DNA of 64,000 nt from Paramarasmius palmivorus. Its lineage: Eukaryota > Basidiomycota > Agaricomycetes > Agaricales > Marasmiaceae. The notes below the pieces were generated by a model that saw only the letters and a list, made by a program, of their open reading frames with translations, made no database searches and was not told where the DNA came from. Within the stretch, counting starts at the first letter, position 1. Every line of letters begins with the position of its first letter. This document shows positions 38,396 to 48,963 of this stretch, in pieces. The DNA lies in contig JAYKXP010000076.1 of assembly GCA_037176845.1 (NCBI GenBank), positions 62,001 through 126,000 on the forward strand. The letters are read 5' to 3'. A program made the position numbers and the translations under genes.

Positions 38396-40700
38396 TCAGC
38401 GCTGACGCTTCTCGGATTTGCCGCGTTCAAGGTGGTCACCGGTACGCTTGCTGCCGCTGTTGGCACTACCAGCACCGGCAAAAGTAAGGTTGTTTTTCAC
38501 GTTACGGGCGACACGCTTGTCGGCGAGTTTCGAACGGTCCTCGAGTGCTTCACGAAAACGTTCAAAGATATAAGACCAATCTTCTAGATTCCTTATATCC
38601 GTATCGTACTGCCAAACAGCCTGGCTCTTGAGTACATCCTCTCGTTGTGGGGATGGTAGATGTTTTGTCGATTCGACGATGATAGCATAGGTCGCCCTGT
38701 CCGCCGGCGTTGGTGGAGCAACCACATATCGTACCGCAAGCAAATCCTCAAACGTGCAAATGAGCTGCCGAAGCGGTCCCTCAGGGAGGTTTGCACGTTT
38801 CATAACCCGTGCAACAATTCCCTGCCACTTAATATCGCCACCTCCAGACGCACCGCCTTCTCTCTCGATAAGACGGAAGTCAAACCAAAGCTTCATGAAC
38901 TTCTCGACATCGTTCGGCGCTATATTGTGTGAAGTATAGTTCAAAGTCAACCAGCAAAGCACGTAGAAGAACGACTCCAGGTCGTCAGCACGCGTGTGTC
39001 GTTTGGATGTACCGAGGAGCAGTTGTGCCGACATGAACTGCCATGTACCCTACAAAACCATTCATGAGCGTCATATATAAACCCTCTAAAGACTGCCATA
39101 CCGTTCTTTCCCGCTGCCTTGGAGACTCATCGTCGGTGACCTCCTTGCTAAAATCCCAGTCGATCAGGAAGCCTTCTTTGCCGTCGTGTCGGATGAGAAT
39201 GTTTCCTGCGCTGACATCCCGGTGCAAAATCTTGAGCCTGTCGTAGGCTGCACGATGCGCTGGACAATTATCTTCAACGGCATTGAAACAGAAGATCAAA
39301 TTGGGGCCTACCTTCCATACCATCTTTTATTGCACTAACAAATTCACGGGTGGTGTCGAATTCGTTCAGAGGACGGCACACTTCTTTGAAGACAATGTAG
39401 TAATGACAGAAAGGGCGGAGCTGAACATTGGGGAATTTTTTCTTGAAGAATTCGGGTATGATCAACGAAACTGTTTTCTGCTCGGCTCCCGCAACTTTAG
39501 CGTCGCCATGAGCGATGACCGTCAGAATATGCGGTACGTCCTTCTCACGAAGCTCCTTGTAGATTGTACCTTCTTTCTTCATGTCATCAAGGCAGATCCG
39601 CCACGTCTCCTTCAGCCACACTTTCTGTCCATCTGCAGTGATTGCAATGAAACCTCGAGTGTATCGACCAAAGGGACACGCCGATAACCCATGAGTGTCG
39701 AGAAGAGCATAGAGAACGACCGTCTTGCCCGAAATCTCGTCGTAGATTTCAAATTTCCACAAAACCGTATGCCTATTGTACTTCGGCAGCATGGTCATGG
39801 CCGTTGCAGCGTCAGGGTCCTTGAACGCATCGGCAGGGCTGACAGACGGGTCATACCCACGAAGCGCTCTGTCTGCGTGGTTGAAACGCCAAAAGAAGTC
39901 GACGAGATGGTTATTTTCGTACCAGCAGAACGCGCTGGTCACAATAGCTACTTCACGGTCGATGCGAATCAAACGCGCCATCTTTCCAGCAACTTCGATG
40001 CAAAAGACGTGCGTCCTGAACTGTGATGCCATCGTCGCGCCTGCATATGTAGCCAGCTGGCCTCGCGTATGCCGAGATTGCGCCGTATCCTTTTCGAATG
40101 GCACTCCTTGATCGTCGAAGCCAGTGTAGCCAGCGTGGAGCTTCAACTCGAGAAAGGCGTCGAGCTTGGTGATGTCGAGAGGCTGGCTGGGAGATGGGAG
40201 ATTGTCCTTGGAGTAGATAGACATGTCGACCTTGATAGTTCCCGACTGATGGGACCAGGTAATGTCGTCGGGTTTATCGGCAGTGGTCTTCACCTCGATC
40301 CTCGTGCAATATGGCTGCAGAAGGGTCATCTGAAATCAATGGTGAGTACAGGAAAGCCAATAATCTTGATGACACAATGACTCACAAATTCTTTGTACAT
40401 ATCTGCTTCGACGTTGCATCTTTCGAATGCCTGTTCCCATGACTCTTTTCTAAAAGAAGGACGTCGCGGCAACCCATCGTTTTTTGGTAAGAACTTGTCG
40501 AGGAATTTGGAAGGGTCCATGGGACCGTACCACTTGCCGCGGGATTCGATCTCGACGTGAGCAATGCGAGCATCACCCCCGAGCCTTTCTGAGGCGTACT
40601 GGGAACTGGCGAGGGTCTGCTTTAGCGGGGTGCTCTCGGAAGGATTGTCAAGAGGAAGCTGACTAGAGCGAGGAGGAGGAGTTTTCGTCTTCGGATCCAT
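38396..40700 (-). CDS. FunK1-family protein kinase
   Basis: A 714-residue protein from four exons: 40700-40386, 40329-39312, 39259-39102 and 39049-38396. FunK1 is a fungal-specific kinase family greatly expanded in multicellular basidiomycetes; substrates are largely unknown. The N-terminus is helical and basic. A region around RIDREVAIVTSAFCWYENNHLVDFFWRFNHADR is typical of the family's N-terminal part. The catalytic loop is ILHRDVSAGNILI, with Asp and Asn both present. DWDFSKE replaces DFG, and the activation segment runs through RERTGTWQFMSAQLL. HTRADDLESFFYVLCWL is the family signature after the catalytic loop. The C-terminus is basic (GSKRTGDHLERGKSEKRQR), possibly a nuclear localisation signal. 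All catalytic residues I can see are intact, unlike the two related genes at 59-62 kb. Confidence 0.88.
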
Positions 40701-41648
40701 AATGGTCAGTGAGGTATTCTTGATTCATAGTTGAAGAAATCTAGAGGTTAAATACTCTTTCAGAAATTGGGCCACGACTTGGCGGTATAAAGAGAACAAT
40801 GGAACGTGATCGTGGCCGCTTCTTCTTTTCCCTTATCGGGTCGACGAAAATTCACACGCCGAATAACACTCGCTCAACCCAGATTTTCTTATGTAAGGGC
40901 CATCCTTCTCTGCTTCCAAGACCGGCGACTCAAACACCAGACCTCAATGGATCCCTTTGATTTTACATCCACCATGGGCGGTTTTATAATTTTTGACTCT
41001 TTGTTTCGCCATGCTCTGGGATGCCCATAGAAAATCACTATAGGTCATGCCATTATTGATTTTCTACTACTGGTCGATGTCTAGAATGGATCTGGAGGTT
41101 CGTCGCAGAATATCATACTTTTTTTTGGCGTGACTACTTTGCAGGGAGATGGTAGAGATGATTCTATTGATACAGGTGGGACGAGTCGAAAGCTTATGAA
41201 ACGTCAATTTATAGGTTCAGTCATATTCTAATCTCGTATCAAGATCGTGCGCTGCACATGTCCCCGCTTGAGTGGTATGAGGCGTTCTCGGATGAAGAAC
41301 GCGATATTCCAATGTCTATGGTGGTGTAGCAGGCGACTGACGAGTTTCAAATGGGAACAAACTCATTATTGTCCCCTTAGGTGCGTCGTGTCGTTCGCAT
41401 TTGTTGTGGCTTTGGAAAATATTCCTCCATAACGCTCTTATATGTGACAGAGCTACCCTGGATACTGAACGCGCCACTGTGCACGCGTCTAAGAGCGTTT
41501 TGCTCTTTACGACTACCACTCGGTACTTGATATGTACTCCAGGCATTCGTATGACCTTTGAGCTTGGCCCGGTATCGGTTTCGGGTGAAATAGCTCTGGA
41601 TTCGCGATCTTGGTTCAGAAACAGAGTATCGCGGTGAAATGTAGGATT
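40701..41648. other. Intergenic region upstream of FunK1
   Basis: Roughly 950 bases containing the FunK1 promoter and a 10-base inverted repeat. An ORF at 41401-41637 (plus) has a hydrophobic middle but no support from splice sites or motifs. Confidence 0.4.
41028..41066. repeat. Inverted repeat, 10-base arms
   Basis: TAGAAAATCA (41028-41037) pairs exactly with TGATTTTCTA (41057-41066) across a 19-base spacer. It lies between the FunK1 and T1 genes and could be a hairpin, a regulator site or chance. Confidence 0.45.
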
Positions 41649-41980
41649 TTAACCTACGGATAACGATGGTTGCGTCGCCCGAGGTCGAGCACCCTCCTCC
41701 AAGTCAGCAGGCTTAGCTTTTGACCTTTTGAGGTAAGACCTATTCACTGCACGCTTAGAAGCAGACTAATGGGATGTAATAGCACGTACGAAACTGCCGA
41801 AAGCACCGAGACGAGACCTGAAAGGATGCTCAATCCCGTCGCCACTGGGCTAGTGCTTCGGAATGCAACAAGTGCAGAGGCGATAGAGCAGAGAACGCTC
41901 AGCACCAATGGGAAAAGCTGAAGGATTTTTGGAGAGATGACTCGGGAAGACATGGTACAGAAGATACGACATGACTCCAT
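41649..41980 (-). CDS. Small two-helix membrane protein T1 (new family T)
   Basis: I do not recognise the family. Two exons, 41980-41790 and 41739-41649, give 93 residues; a second in-frame ATG at 41953 (MSSRV) aligns better with its relatives. Two hydrophobic helices (LFPLVLSVLCSIASALVAF and ATGLSILSGLVSVLSAVS) are separated by STSPV. After the phase-2 intron comes a charged tail with PADLEEGARPR. The T2 protein shares the STSPVAT turn, the helix spacing, the intron phase and position, and the DLEEG motif; T3 shares the same layout. A TA-flanked MITE begins 8 bases upstream of the first ATG. Probably an integral membrane protein with a cytosolic tail; its role is unknown. Confidence 0.62.
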
Positions 41981-41988
41981 AGTAGATA

Positions 41989-42162
41989 CAGTTGAGTACC
42001 TTATATGGAATATCCAGGTGTGGAATATTATGTTGTATGGAATACGTTTTTGCTAGCCCTAGCCAGCATATTCCACCATAATTTCGATGTCATATGGAAT
42101 ATACGTCGTTTGGAATAAGGATTTTCTTTCCCCAACTTTATTCCATTCGAGGTATTCAACTG
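41989..42162. mobile_element. 174-bp Tc1/mariner-pogo-type MITE
   Basis: Terminal inverted repeats of about 27 bases start CAGTTGARTACCT at both ends and continue to ATGGAATA with a few mismatches. The element is flanked by TA on each side (41987-41988 and 42163-42164), the target duplication of Tc1/mariner/pogo elements, and its ends begin with CAGT as in those families. There is no coding capacity, so it is non-autonomous. It is AT-rich and rich in GGAATA repeats. It is inserted just upstream of the T1 gene and may affect that promoter. Confidence 0.8.
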
Positions 42163-42164
42163 TA

Positions 42165-42736
42165 TACCTATTATAGGCGCCGCTCTTTCGACCTCATGAT
42201 CCTAGTACGTATATCGCATTACATTAGAGCCGACTGAGATGGGCCAATCCACAACAGTTGTTTTGATATGTGGTATCATAGCCTCGAGGTTAGCATAGAA
42301 AAATTTGGCATCAGGTGGCAAGGAAAGGGTGAGTATTACACCCGCTGCCCTGAGGAGAGTCTCTCCTTAGTTTGTCCTTTTGCGCCCTTGAGAGGCGTCG
42401 CAGCTGGGACGTCAGCATCAGATCAGCCACTACCTGTGTCGATCGGCGGGCTCAGAAATCACTCACAGCCACTAGATCTTCAATCCAAATGCCCACGTTC
42501 TTCTACGAAATGGTGGTTAAAATGATCAGCTCCGAATGATTTGCCTTTTTACGCTACGATCAGCTTCTCCGTTTTGCTAGTCCTAAGTTGGAAGTGTTGG
42601 CTCAGAAGCCCTACAGAAACTCGAGACAACTATACAACATTACAGCCTCATAGTAAATTATACCCATAATCAAACAGACACCTCCAAGAACCAACCCTGA
42701 AAAGTAGAAACAGGTGACAACCCAAATTCAAATAAG
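42165..42736. other. Region downstream of the zinc-finger ORF
   Basis: About 570 bases with no gene I can support. It contains the 3' flank of the zinc-finger ORF and the outer flank of the MITE. Confidence 0.4.
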
Positions 42737-43258
42737 TCAAATGCGAAGGGGTGCAACTTTGCAATCCTTCTCATGTCCTCTTCTAACGTCTTTCTTCGTA
42801 AAGCGACGTTTGCACGTCTTGCACTCGTATGGTCGGATGTCGTAGTGTGAACGTGCGTACGCTAAAGAAATTAGAAGACCGTATACGACGGAAAGATAAG
42901 ACATACTCATCAGTTCCAGTAGTGTTGGATATGAATCAGATGGTATACAGCTTGAAGTGCGTCTTAGATTAGAGGATGTTGCCTGTATTCCATTTGTTGC
43001 TTGAGCAGATCGAGAAGAGCCTTGCACGGGAGAAACAGAGTCCTCCTCCACAATGCTCTGTAGTGTCGCCGAGCTGCTGCTGAAGGCCGTTCGATTACGA
43101 CTGGCTATATTCTCCTGAGAGTGTAATTCGTCGGTATTGTTGTTGCTGTCTCTACTGGTACTCCGACCTCGAGTTGAAAAAATGGAACGACGATTGTGTC
43201 TAACTCGGCGTTGTGGGCTTGTACTCAGAGAAGTCTGTGTGTGTACCAAAGTCAACAT
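42737..43258 (-). CDS. Ser-rich protein with terminal C2HC-type zinc finger
   Basis: After removing an intron (donor GTATGTC after ELM, acceptor TTTAG before the codon giving YARSHYD), the C-terminus reads YDIRPYECKTCKRRF then RRGHEKDC. That is a C-x2-C-x12-H-x3-C finger with the usual RPYxC linker in front. The preceding finger is degenerate: only one Cys and no first His remain. The rest is a Ser/Thr/Gln-rich, probably disordered region with SIFSTRGRSTSR. Likely a DNA-binding or scaffold protein. The start codon is 7 bases past the T2 stop, so this may be the 3' part of a T2 fusion gene. Confidence 0.55.
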   Translation of the reverse strand: MLTLVHTQTSLSTSPQRRVRHNRRSIFSTRGRSTSRDSNNNTDELHSQENIASRNRTAFSSSSATLQSIVEEDSVSPVQGSSRSAQATNGIQATSSNLRRTSSCIPSDSYPTLLELMSMSYLSVVYGLLISLAYARSHYDIRPYECKTCKRRFTKKDVRRGHEKDCKVAPLRI

Positions 43259-43264
43259 GTCATA

Positions 43265-43625
43265 TCACAGGTAGTCAGCGGCGCCTACCCGAGATGTCCG
43301 ATTCTCAACTTGGTGCAACTGCTCATCCGAGCGAGCACGACTCCCTCCCTCTTCCAAGTCTCTGGATTTCACTTGCGGCCGCCAACTGTAGCCCTTTAGC
43401 TTGAAAAGCTTCCTGGTCACAACGACGTCAGGAGTCTGATATCTAAACCATCGACACGTACGAGGCTGCCGTAAAGACAGAGATAAGTCCCGAAAGAACA
43501 CTGAATGCTGTCGCTACCGGACTAGTGCTTTGGACCGCAATGAAAGCTGCAGTAATCGAGCAGACTCCACTTAATACTGGAAGGCAAAGTGGAGCTATTC
43601 TGTGAGAAGAGAGCTGTAGGGGCAT
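43265..43625 (-). CDS. Small two-helix membrane protein T2 (family T)
   Basis: Exons 43625-43462 and 43412-43265 give 103 residues. Two helices (CLPVLSGVCSITAAFIAV and AFSVLSGLISVFTAAS) flank QSTSPVAT, nearly the same turn as T1. The phase-2 intron sits at the same point after helix 2 (GTACGT donor, CTGAC branch, CCAG acceptor). The tail carries SRDLEEGGSRARSDEQLHQ. An alternative intron (GTAGGCGCC to ACACACAG) inside the last codons would splice TSR to TSLSTS of the zinc-finger ORF in frame. In that case T2 and the finger are one protein. Function is unknown. Confidence 0.6.
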
Positions 43626-44403
43626 ATTTGAGACTTACATTTACAGAATTCCATCAGTTATACGTAGCTGTGGGCGCTCTTGAGCTGGTCTCATGATACC
43701 TGAGTATACATCCATCTGAACCATTGCATCAGAGCATGTCAATACCCGATGTCCAATAGCTGTCTAGACAAATACTGGCTGTGTGATAAGACATAGCCTC
43801 CAGTGCGGGAACAGCATAGAACGCGAGGAGAGCGAAACGAGAGAACAGTGTTGTACGTTTTGTGTGAGAAGCCGCGGATGATAGTAACTGCCTGATATAT
43901 TTATTGCTTGCTTTTTCTTGTAGTGCCTTTCCCAGTTCGAAACTCGAGGAGTAACTTGGCCCAGCGCCCAAATGACTGAATACTAAGTATAGAGTGGTCA
44001 TCTTGTGAGCTGCTGTAGAGGTTGAATAGTACCTGAGGTGACCAAGCGAGAGGGAGACTCAATGGGAGCCCATAAGGCACCCTTGCGCCGTAAATAGAGA
44101 GATGAAAAGGTCAAGGATGCAAAGCATTCAAATCGATGGTAGTGGTCTATGTTCAAGAGGGATTTCTCACGCCCCTCACTGCGCAGTATGTTGCTGCCAA
44201 GTTGCTGCGTACTCTCTGAAGTTTCAAGCTTCAAGACTTCCTAGAAATCAAATCATCACGATGAAATCCAAAGGTTAGAATCTTAAGAACCTTAGATGTC
44301 AGTCATCTCTGGACAAGGCCTTGATTTCTGATGAGTTCATCGGCAGGCTTTCCGCAAGTTGTTTATTAACGGCCATCATCACGGACAACTGTCAGCACGA
44401 ACA
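43626..44403. other. Divergent intergenic region, T2 / DUF6535 copy 2
   Basis: About 780 bases between two divergent genes. A 90-codon ATG ORF (43729-44001, minus) with one hydrophobic stretch (FALLAFYAVPALEAM) lies just upstream of T2; I could not join it to anything and give it little weight. Confidence 0.4.
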
Positions 44404-46471
44404 ATGGCCTTGGTACGTTCTCTAAAAGCTCAGGCTTCTACTCTAGTCTGACGTTTATGCTCTAGGGCGCGGATACCGAGGTAGGCTCTGGTCGAAACTT
44501 GTCACCGTCTGGAGCGAACTGAAGCAGTGGATGGTGTAGATTTTGGATGACCCGGGGATACGTGCAACTGGATCGCAGAGTCGTGCAGAGAAGAACGGAG
44601 TACAATCTTCGGTCGATGAATCATGGGAAAAGATGCTGAAGGAGGTGAATCGCTACGACGATGATATGGTGAAAAATTGGAAGGAAGACATTGACACGCT
44701 ACTGGTTTTCGTACGTTCATTTAACAGCTTTTTGTCTATCATATTTCTCTAATGGACGATCCAGGCAGGTCTCTTTTCGGCAGTCGTGACGGCGTTTCTT
44801 ATTGAATCATACAAGTGGCTTTCAGAAGACCCGGCGGATACCACAGTCGTCTTGCTCAAACAAATCTCGCAGCAGCTAAACAATGGCAACACGTCCTCTC
44901 CCTCCAATTCAGAGCAGGAGTTTTCGGTAGCACCTTCAGCGGTTCGAATCAACTGCTATTGGTTCCTCAGCCTCATACTCAGCCTCACCTCCGGACTATT
45001 TGCCCTGCTTTGCAAACAATGGCTTCGCGAGCATCGTCGAGATACACCAACCAGGACGCCGTCGGAAGCTCTGGCACTACGTCACATACGAAGCCAGAGC
45101 CTGCGTAGATGGGGTGTTCCGTCATTCTTGTCGGCGTTACCTATCTTACTCGAGATAGCATTGCTCCTCTTTTTTGCAGGAGTCCTCGACCTATTATCCT
45201 CGCTACATCATATTCCCTTCATTTTGGTGGCAGTTGTTGTAGGATTGAGCGCAATGCTATACTTCCTCACCGCACTTCTTCCGACACTATCCATTCCGTC
45301 GAAAGGTTTCTTCCACGCTCCAGACTGGCCAGATATACGACCACCACAATGGATATGCCCATACAAGTCCCCACAGGCTTGGGCGGTCTATTATATCCTC
45401 TGTTCCATGATGAAGCCAGTTCTGAACATCGGACCAATCGCGAACAAGCTCAAATCGTGGGGTTGGTACTATCCGCTCAAGTACCCTGCTTCGGACTGGT
45501 CGACGTTCGATTTGGAGGTCGTTCGGAGATACGATGTTAACCCATTCTCTTTCCCAGTCGACCAGCCAGTCAATCTTCGGTTGTACGAGATCTCGGGACT
45601 TAGTTGGCTGGTAACGATGTTCAAAGACAGCCCATCACTTTTGCCGCACCTAAAGAACGTGCTCGCGTCTTGGACGCCAGGCGTGCTTCTGCCCACAATA
45701 TTTGAATCTAGGTATTGGGTTTGGACTATGTGGGATGAGGTGGAACCGTGGGATGTGGATGCAATGTTGTTGGACGAACCTTGGGCGAAGAGAGAAGGTC
45801 TCGGAGAGTACTTCAATTTATCCCGAAAGCCTTTCAACCCAGAGGAGGAGATATTATCTTCGAAGAGGGGTGTTCAGCTGTTGTATTATCAACAATGCTG
45901 GATCGCCCTTTCGAGGAGTGAAAAGGTTGCAGATCCTGTGCGACTGATCCAGGACTCCATACATTACTTCAAGAAGACGGGTATTCTGCAGTCTTGTGGT
46001 ATATCGTTCTATATTCCTTTTACGGTATTGGACCGGCTATGGACGCATTGGGACCCGGAGGTTAGGATAAAGAGTACGTGGCTATTGGGCGATTTGGTGA
46101 AAGCATGGAACGAGTATCCAGGCCCAGAAGCGGTAGCCGACGAACGACTAGCATTTGTGATGGCGCTAGCAAGACATATCAACCGACAGCATTCCATTTC
46201 GGTGTTGGTAGCTCAAACAGAGGGGCACAACTTCCTTCGTCTCATTCATCAGTACATCCTTTCTCATCGGTTGTATCAGCCTTGGTCATCGTTCGACGTG
46301 AGAAATCGACGCTTGTTGATGGGCGAGTGGCAGCGTGCTATGGACAGAGTACATGAAGTTGGACAACTACCGGATGGGTTTTTTGCGAGGATCCCTGAAA
46401 TGACTGGTCTTAACGAGCAAGCTGTGCCAGCGTCCAACGTGGTTTTGGACGACCATTTGCCGATAAATTAG
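44404..46471 (+). CDS. DUF6535-type membrane protein (copy 2)
   Basis: Four exons give 633 residues: 44404-44412 (9 bases, ATG GCC TTG), 44466-44480 (15 bases), 44540-44710 and 44765-46471. All joints are phase 0 with GT..AG ends. The DUF6535 segment reads VDESWEKMLKEVNRYDDDMV, then DIDTLLVF, intron, AGLFSAVVTAFLIESYKWL. Further helices are CYWFLSLILSLTSGLFALL, LLEIALLLFFAGVLDLL and ILVAVVVGLSAMLYFLTALL. The C-terminal part has WICPYKSPQAW, YYPLKYPASDWSTFDLEVV and LLYYQQCWIALS, all shared with copy 1. It is an inverted paralogue with the LLVF/AGLF intron at the same place; the two tiny 5' exons have no counterpart in copy 1 and are the least certain part. Function is unknown. Confidence 0.8.
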
Positions 46472-46663
46472 TTTCGATGGACAACTAGAGTTGCTGCCGT
46501 GGCTCATATACACCGATCGTATAGTAGGGGGATCTAGTGCTCGTTTGGTTGGGACGACAATGTATAACTTCCGACTCGATTTCGCATAGCTAATTTACAA
46601 GGGTCACTTACATTAAACGTAGCACAAGTGTCTGTTGCCGCGCAGATCTCACGGATTCTGTAA

Positions 46664-48963
46664 TCAGTTCGTATTGAGTGGAGCCACCACTGTTGCCTTC
46701 GTCTTGTTCAGATTAGCGATGGTGTCATCGTCCAAACCCAAGTGTGCTTTAAGGAGCTCGGGGGGTGTTAGAGCAAGCCACTACGCCCAAGAGTGTCATT
46801 GCAATTCAGGAACAATGGTGAGGATTAATGCTCACCTGGCTTAAGCTGACGTCTTGGAAAATGTCTGGAGATGTATTGAGCCAGCCTGTAGAAACGTATA
46901 ATATATCGCCTCACCAGTATTGAAGATTTCTAGGAATCGGAGGGTGGTGTTGCCAGTATTTTCGACATAATGACCTATGCAAGCTTTAGTGGTGCATTTT
47001 GACTTGAAGTGGTAATGTTCACCCATCGACGCTGGGACAGCGGCTGTAGGTGAAAATACGTCTCATATTAGCTCACGAAAACGCATTTGCTGGTGAGAGC
47101 ATACCGATATCGCCAGCCTGTAATCACCGCGATAATGAATAGTACCTTTATCATCCTTGTTGCAATACGTACTTGGTAGTTGAACGTTCTTGCGTTGCTC
47201 TGGGATGCAAACACAGTCATTCTCCCTTCGCCCTCCCTTTACAATAGTCTCGATATATGATTGAAAGGCCAAATGACAATTAGACGCACAGGAAAAACGC
47301 CCATTCGTCCATCGTTGGATGCCACTGGAATACAAAGTCATTCGAATTCAGTGATCACTGAATTCCGCGACATCGATATGCTTACATGGAGTTCTCTGCG
47401 GAGAAAAGTAAGCTTGATATTGAAATGGATATTAGAGCCTCACCGAAGTGCGCCGGGATCAACAGTAACTTCTGCAGCCGAGATTGTTGTAGATATCGGG
47501 AAGCTTCTCGAGTCAACGATCTTCACAGTTCCACCAGCGAGCGGAGTAGGTGTCACATCGGAGAACGCAAACGTAAAAGCTTGGGGAATCTGACCATTTG
47601 GATCGGATACAGGTTCGGTGGTGTCGGGTGGGGCTGAGCGAAGAGTCAACATAAAACATAGCCGATGAAAGCAGTACCCACTTCCAGGGAAGATGTAGAG
47701 CTGTTTAGCAGGAATACGAGAGAATGGTTGAGGGCTATTAATTTGGAAGTTCTTCTGGATAACTAGAATGGATGATTAAGAAATCGTTCCGTCAAGTACC
47801 GAAGCCTATTTACCTTCAGCAGGTACGTGTGCAAGCCAGTCCGTCAGCTATACTGGAATGTCAGATCGACATTGCAAATAGAACGTAAAACACACTGACC
47901 AGGAACGTATCATCTTCACTGAAATCACCATCCGGGAAAACCTGTAATTCAAGTCTCAAGAACCGAGACGAACGACAATGTACCAAAGCGAACCAGAATG
48001 AATTCAGAGCCCTCAGGATCATCTGCAGTTGCCTGTAACGAGTGTGGTATTCCAGCGGGGAAGAACCAGAGATCGCCGGCTTTCTGTAGGAGAATAGGTC
48101 AACGTACGTTGTAGTAGTGCAGCTGTGATATAGTACGCACAGCATTCGCTCTAAAGTTCCTGCCTTCCGCGTCAACAGATGTGACTTGAGTGGTGCCCTA
48201 AAAGCAGGCACGTCTCAGCATATATGAACAACATTATCTCAAGGAAGCCGATTTAGATGACCTTGAGTACGTAGGCCCACTGTATAAGGTGGTTCAGTTA
48301 TATTTTTAGTGAACTCGATCTATTCGAAAGTACCTCTGATGTCGAATGCCAGTGTAACTCGCGGATCGCCCCAGCTTCCAGCCTCATGTTTACACCGGCG
48401 ATGTCTATACCACGTAGCAATTAGTCACTGTAAACTAGGTAGTCTAGGCAAAATCTATCACAAACTTTGAGACAAAGGCATCAAGTTGGCTACAGCAAGA
48501 CGCGTCAATATGAACCCAGAGGGGAGATATAGATCAATGCACACCGTTCTGCTGCCGGGCCCATCCACCTGTCTGGATACGGTTTGAGCTGAAGCTAAAG
48601 GGCCACTTGGCATTTCCACTAGAGGAAGCAATATGAGCAAATATGAACATATAGTATGATTAGCGGTAGTACGTACACTTGCCCGTTGTCGGTAGTCGGG
48701 GGTGCTAATACATCAGGATTCTCGAGCTCGAGCGGTGAATTACTTGGACCAATAATTGGAGCCCCAAGCGACCCTCGCTCAGGTTGAGGTACCGAGGCGG
48801 GGCTATCCGGTCCCCATAGAGGAGGGTTGAGTTCCGTACTCGCAAAAGACACCGTTGCACTGGTGTCTATGGCCGAGGAGCTAAGAGATGGCGACGCAGG
48901 GGCGCTCCACACAATGTGACAGAGGCTCAGGAGAGTAAAGAGAGATGATCTGCAAAAAGACAT
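46664..48963 (-). CDS. Secreted bicupin oxalate decarboxylase
   Basis: Converts oxalate to formate and CO2; secreted in wood- and litter-decay fungi to control oxalate and pH. The N-terminus (MSFCRSSLFTLLSLCHIVWSAPAS) is a signal peptide. A Ser/Pro-rich linker leads to PDVLAPPTTDNGQ. The first cupin lies near 48400-47800 (NMRLEAGAIRELH, FFPAGIPHSLQA-like parts). In the second cupin, exons join to ALRELHWHPTMDEWAFFL, GEGRMTVFASQSNARTFNYQAGDI and VPASMGHYVENTGNTTLRFLEI. These supply the His/His/Glu/His manganese ligands. The C-terminus is LSLSQWLALTPPELLKAHLGL. It has perhaps 15 or more short exons, including a 10-base exon (47395-47386) encoding part of RELH. The 3' end converges on DUF6535 copy 2, 190 bases away. 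I see no disabling change, though not every first-cupin exon edge was traced. Confidence 0.86.
47344..47365. repeat. Perfect 22-base palindrome inside an intron
   Basis: The half-site GAATTCAGTGA is followed directly by its reverse complement. It lies in the oxalate decarboxylase intron between the 10-base exon and the exon starting WHPTMD. In RNA it could fold as a hairpin just upstream of the acceptor. Confidence 0.7.
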
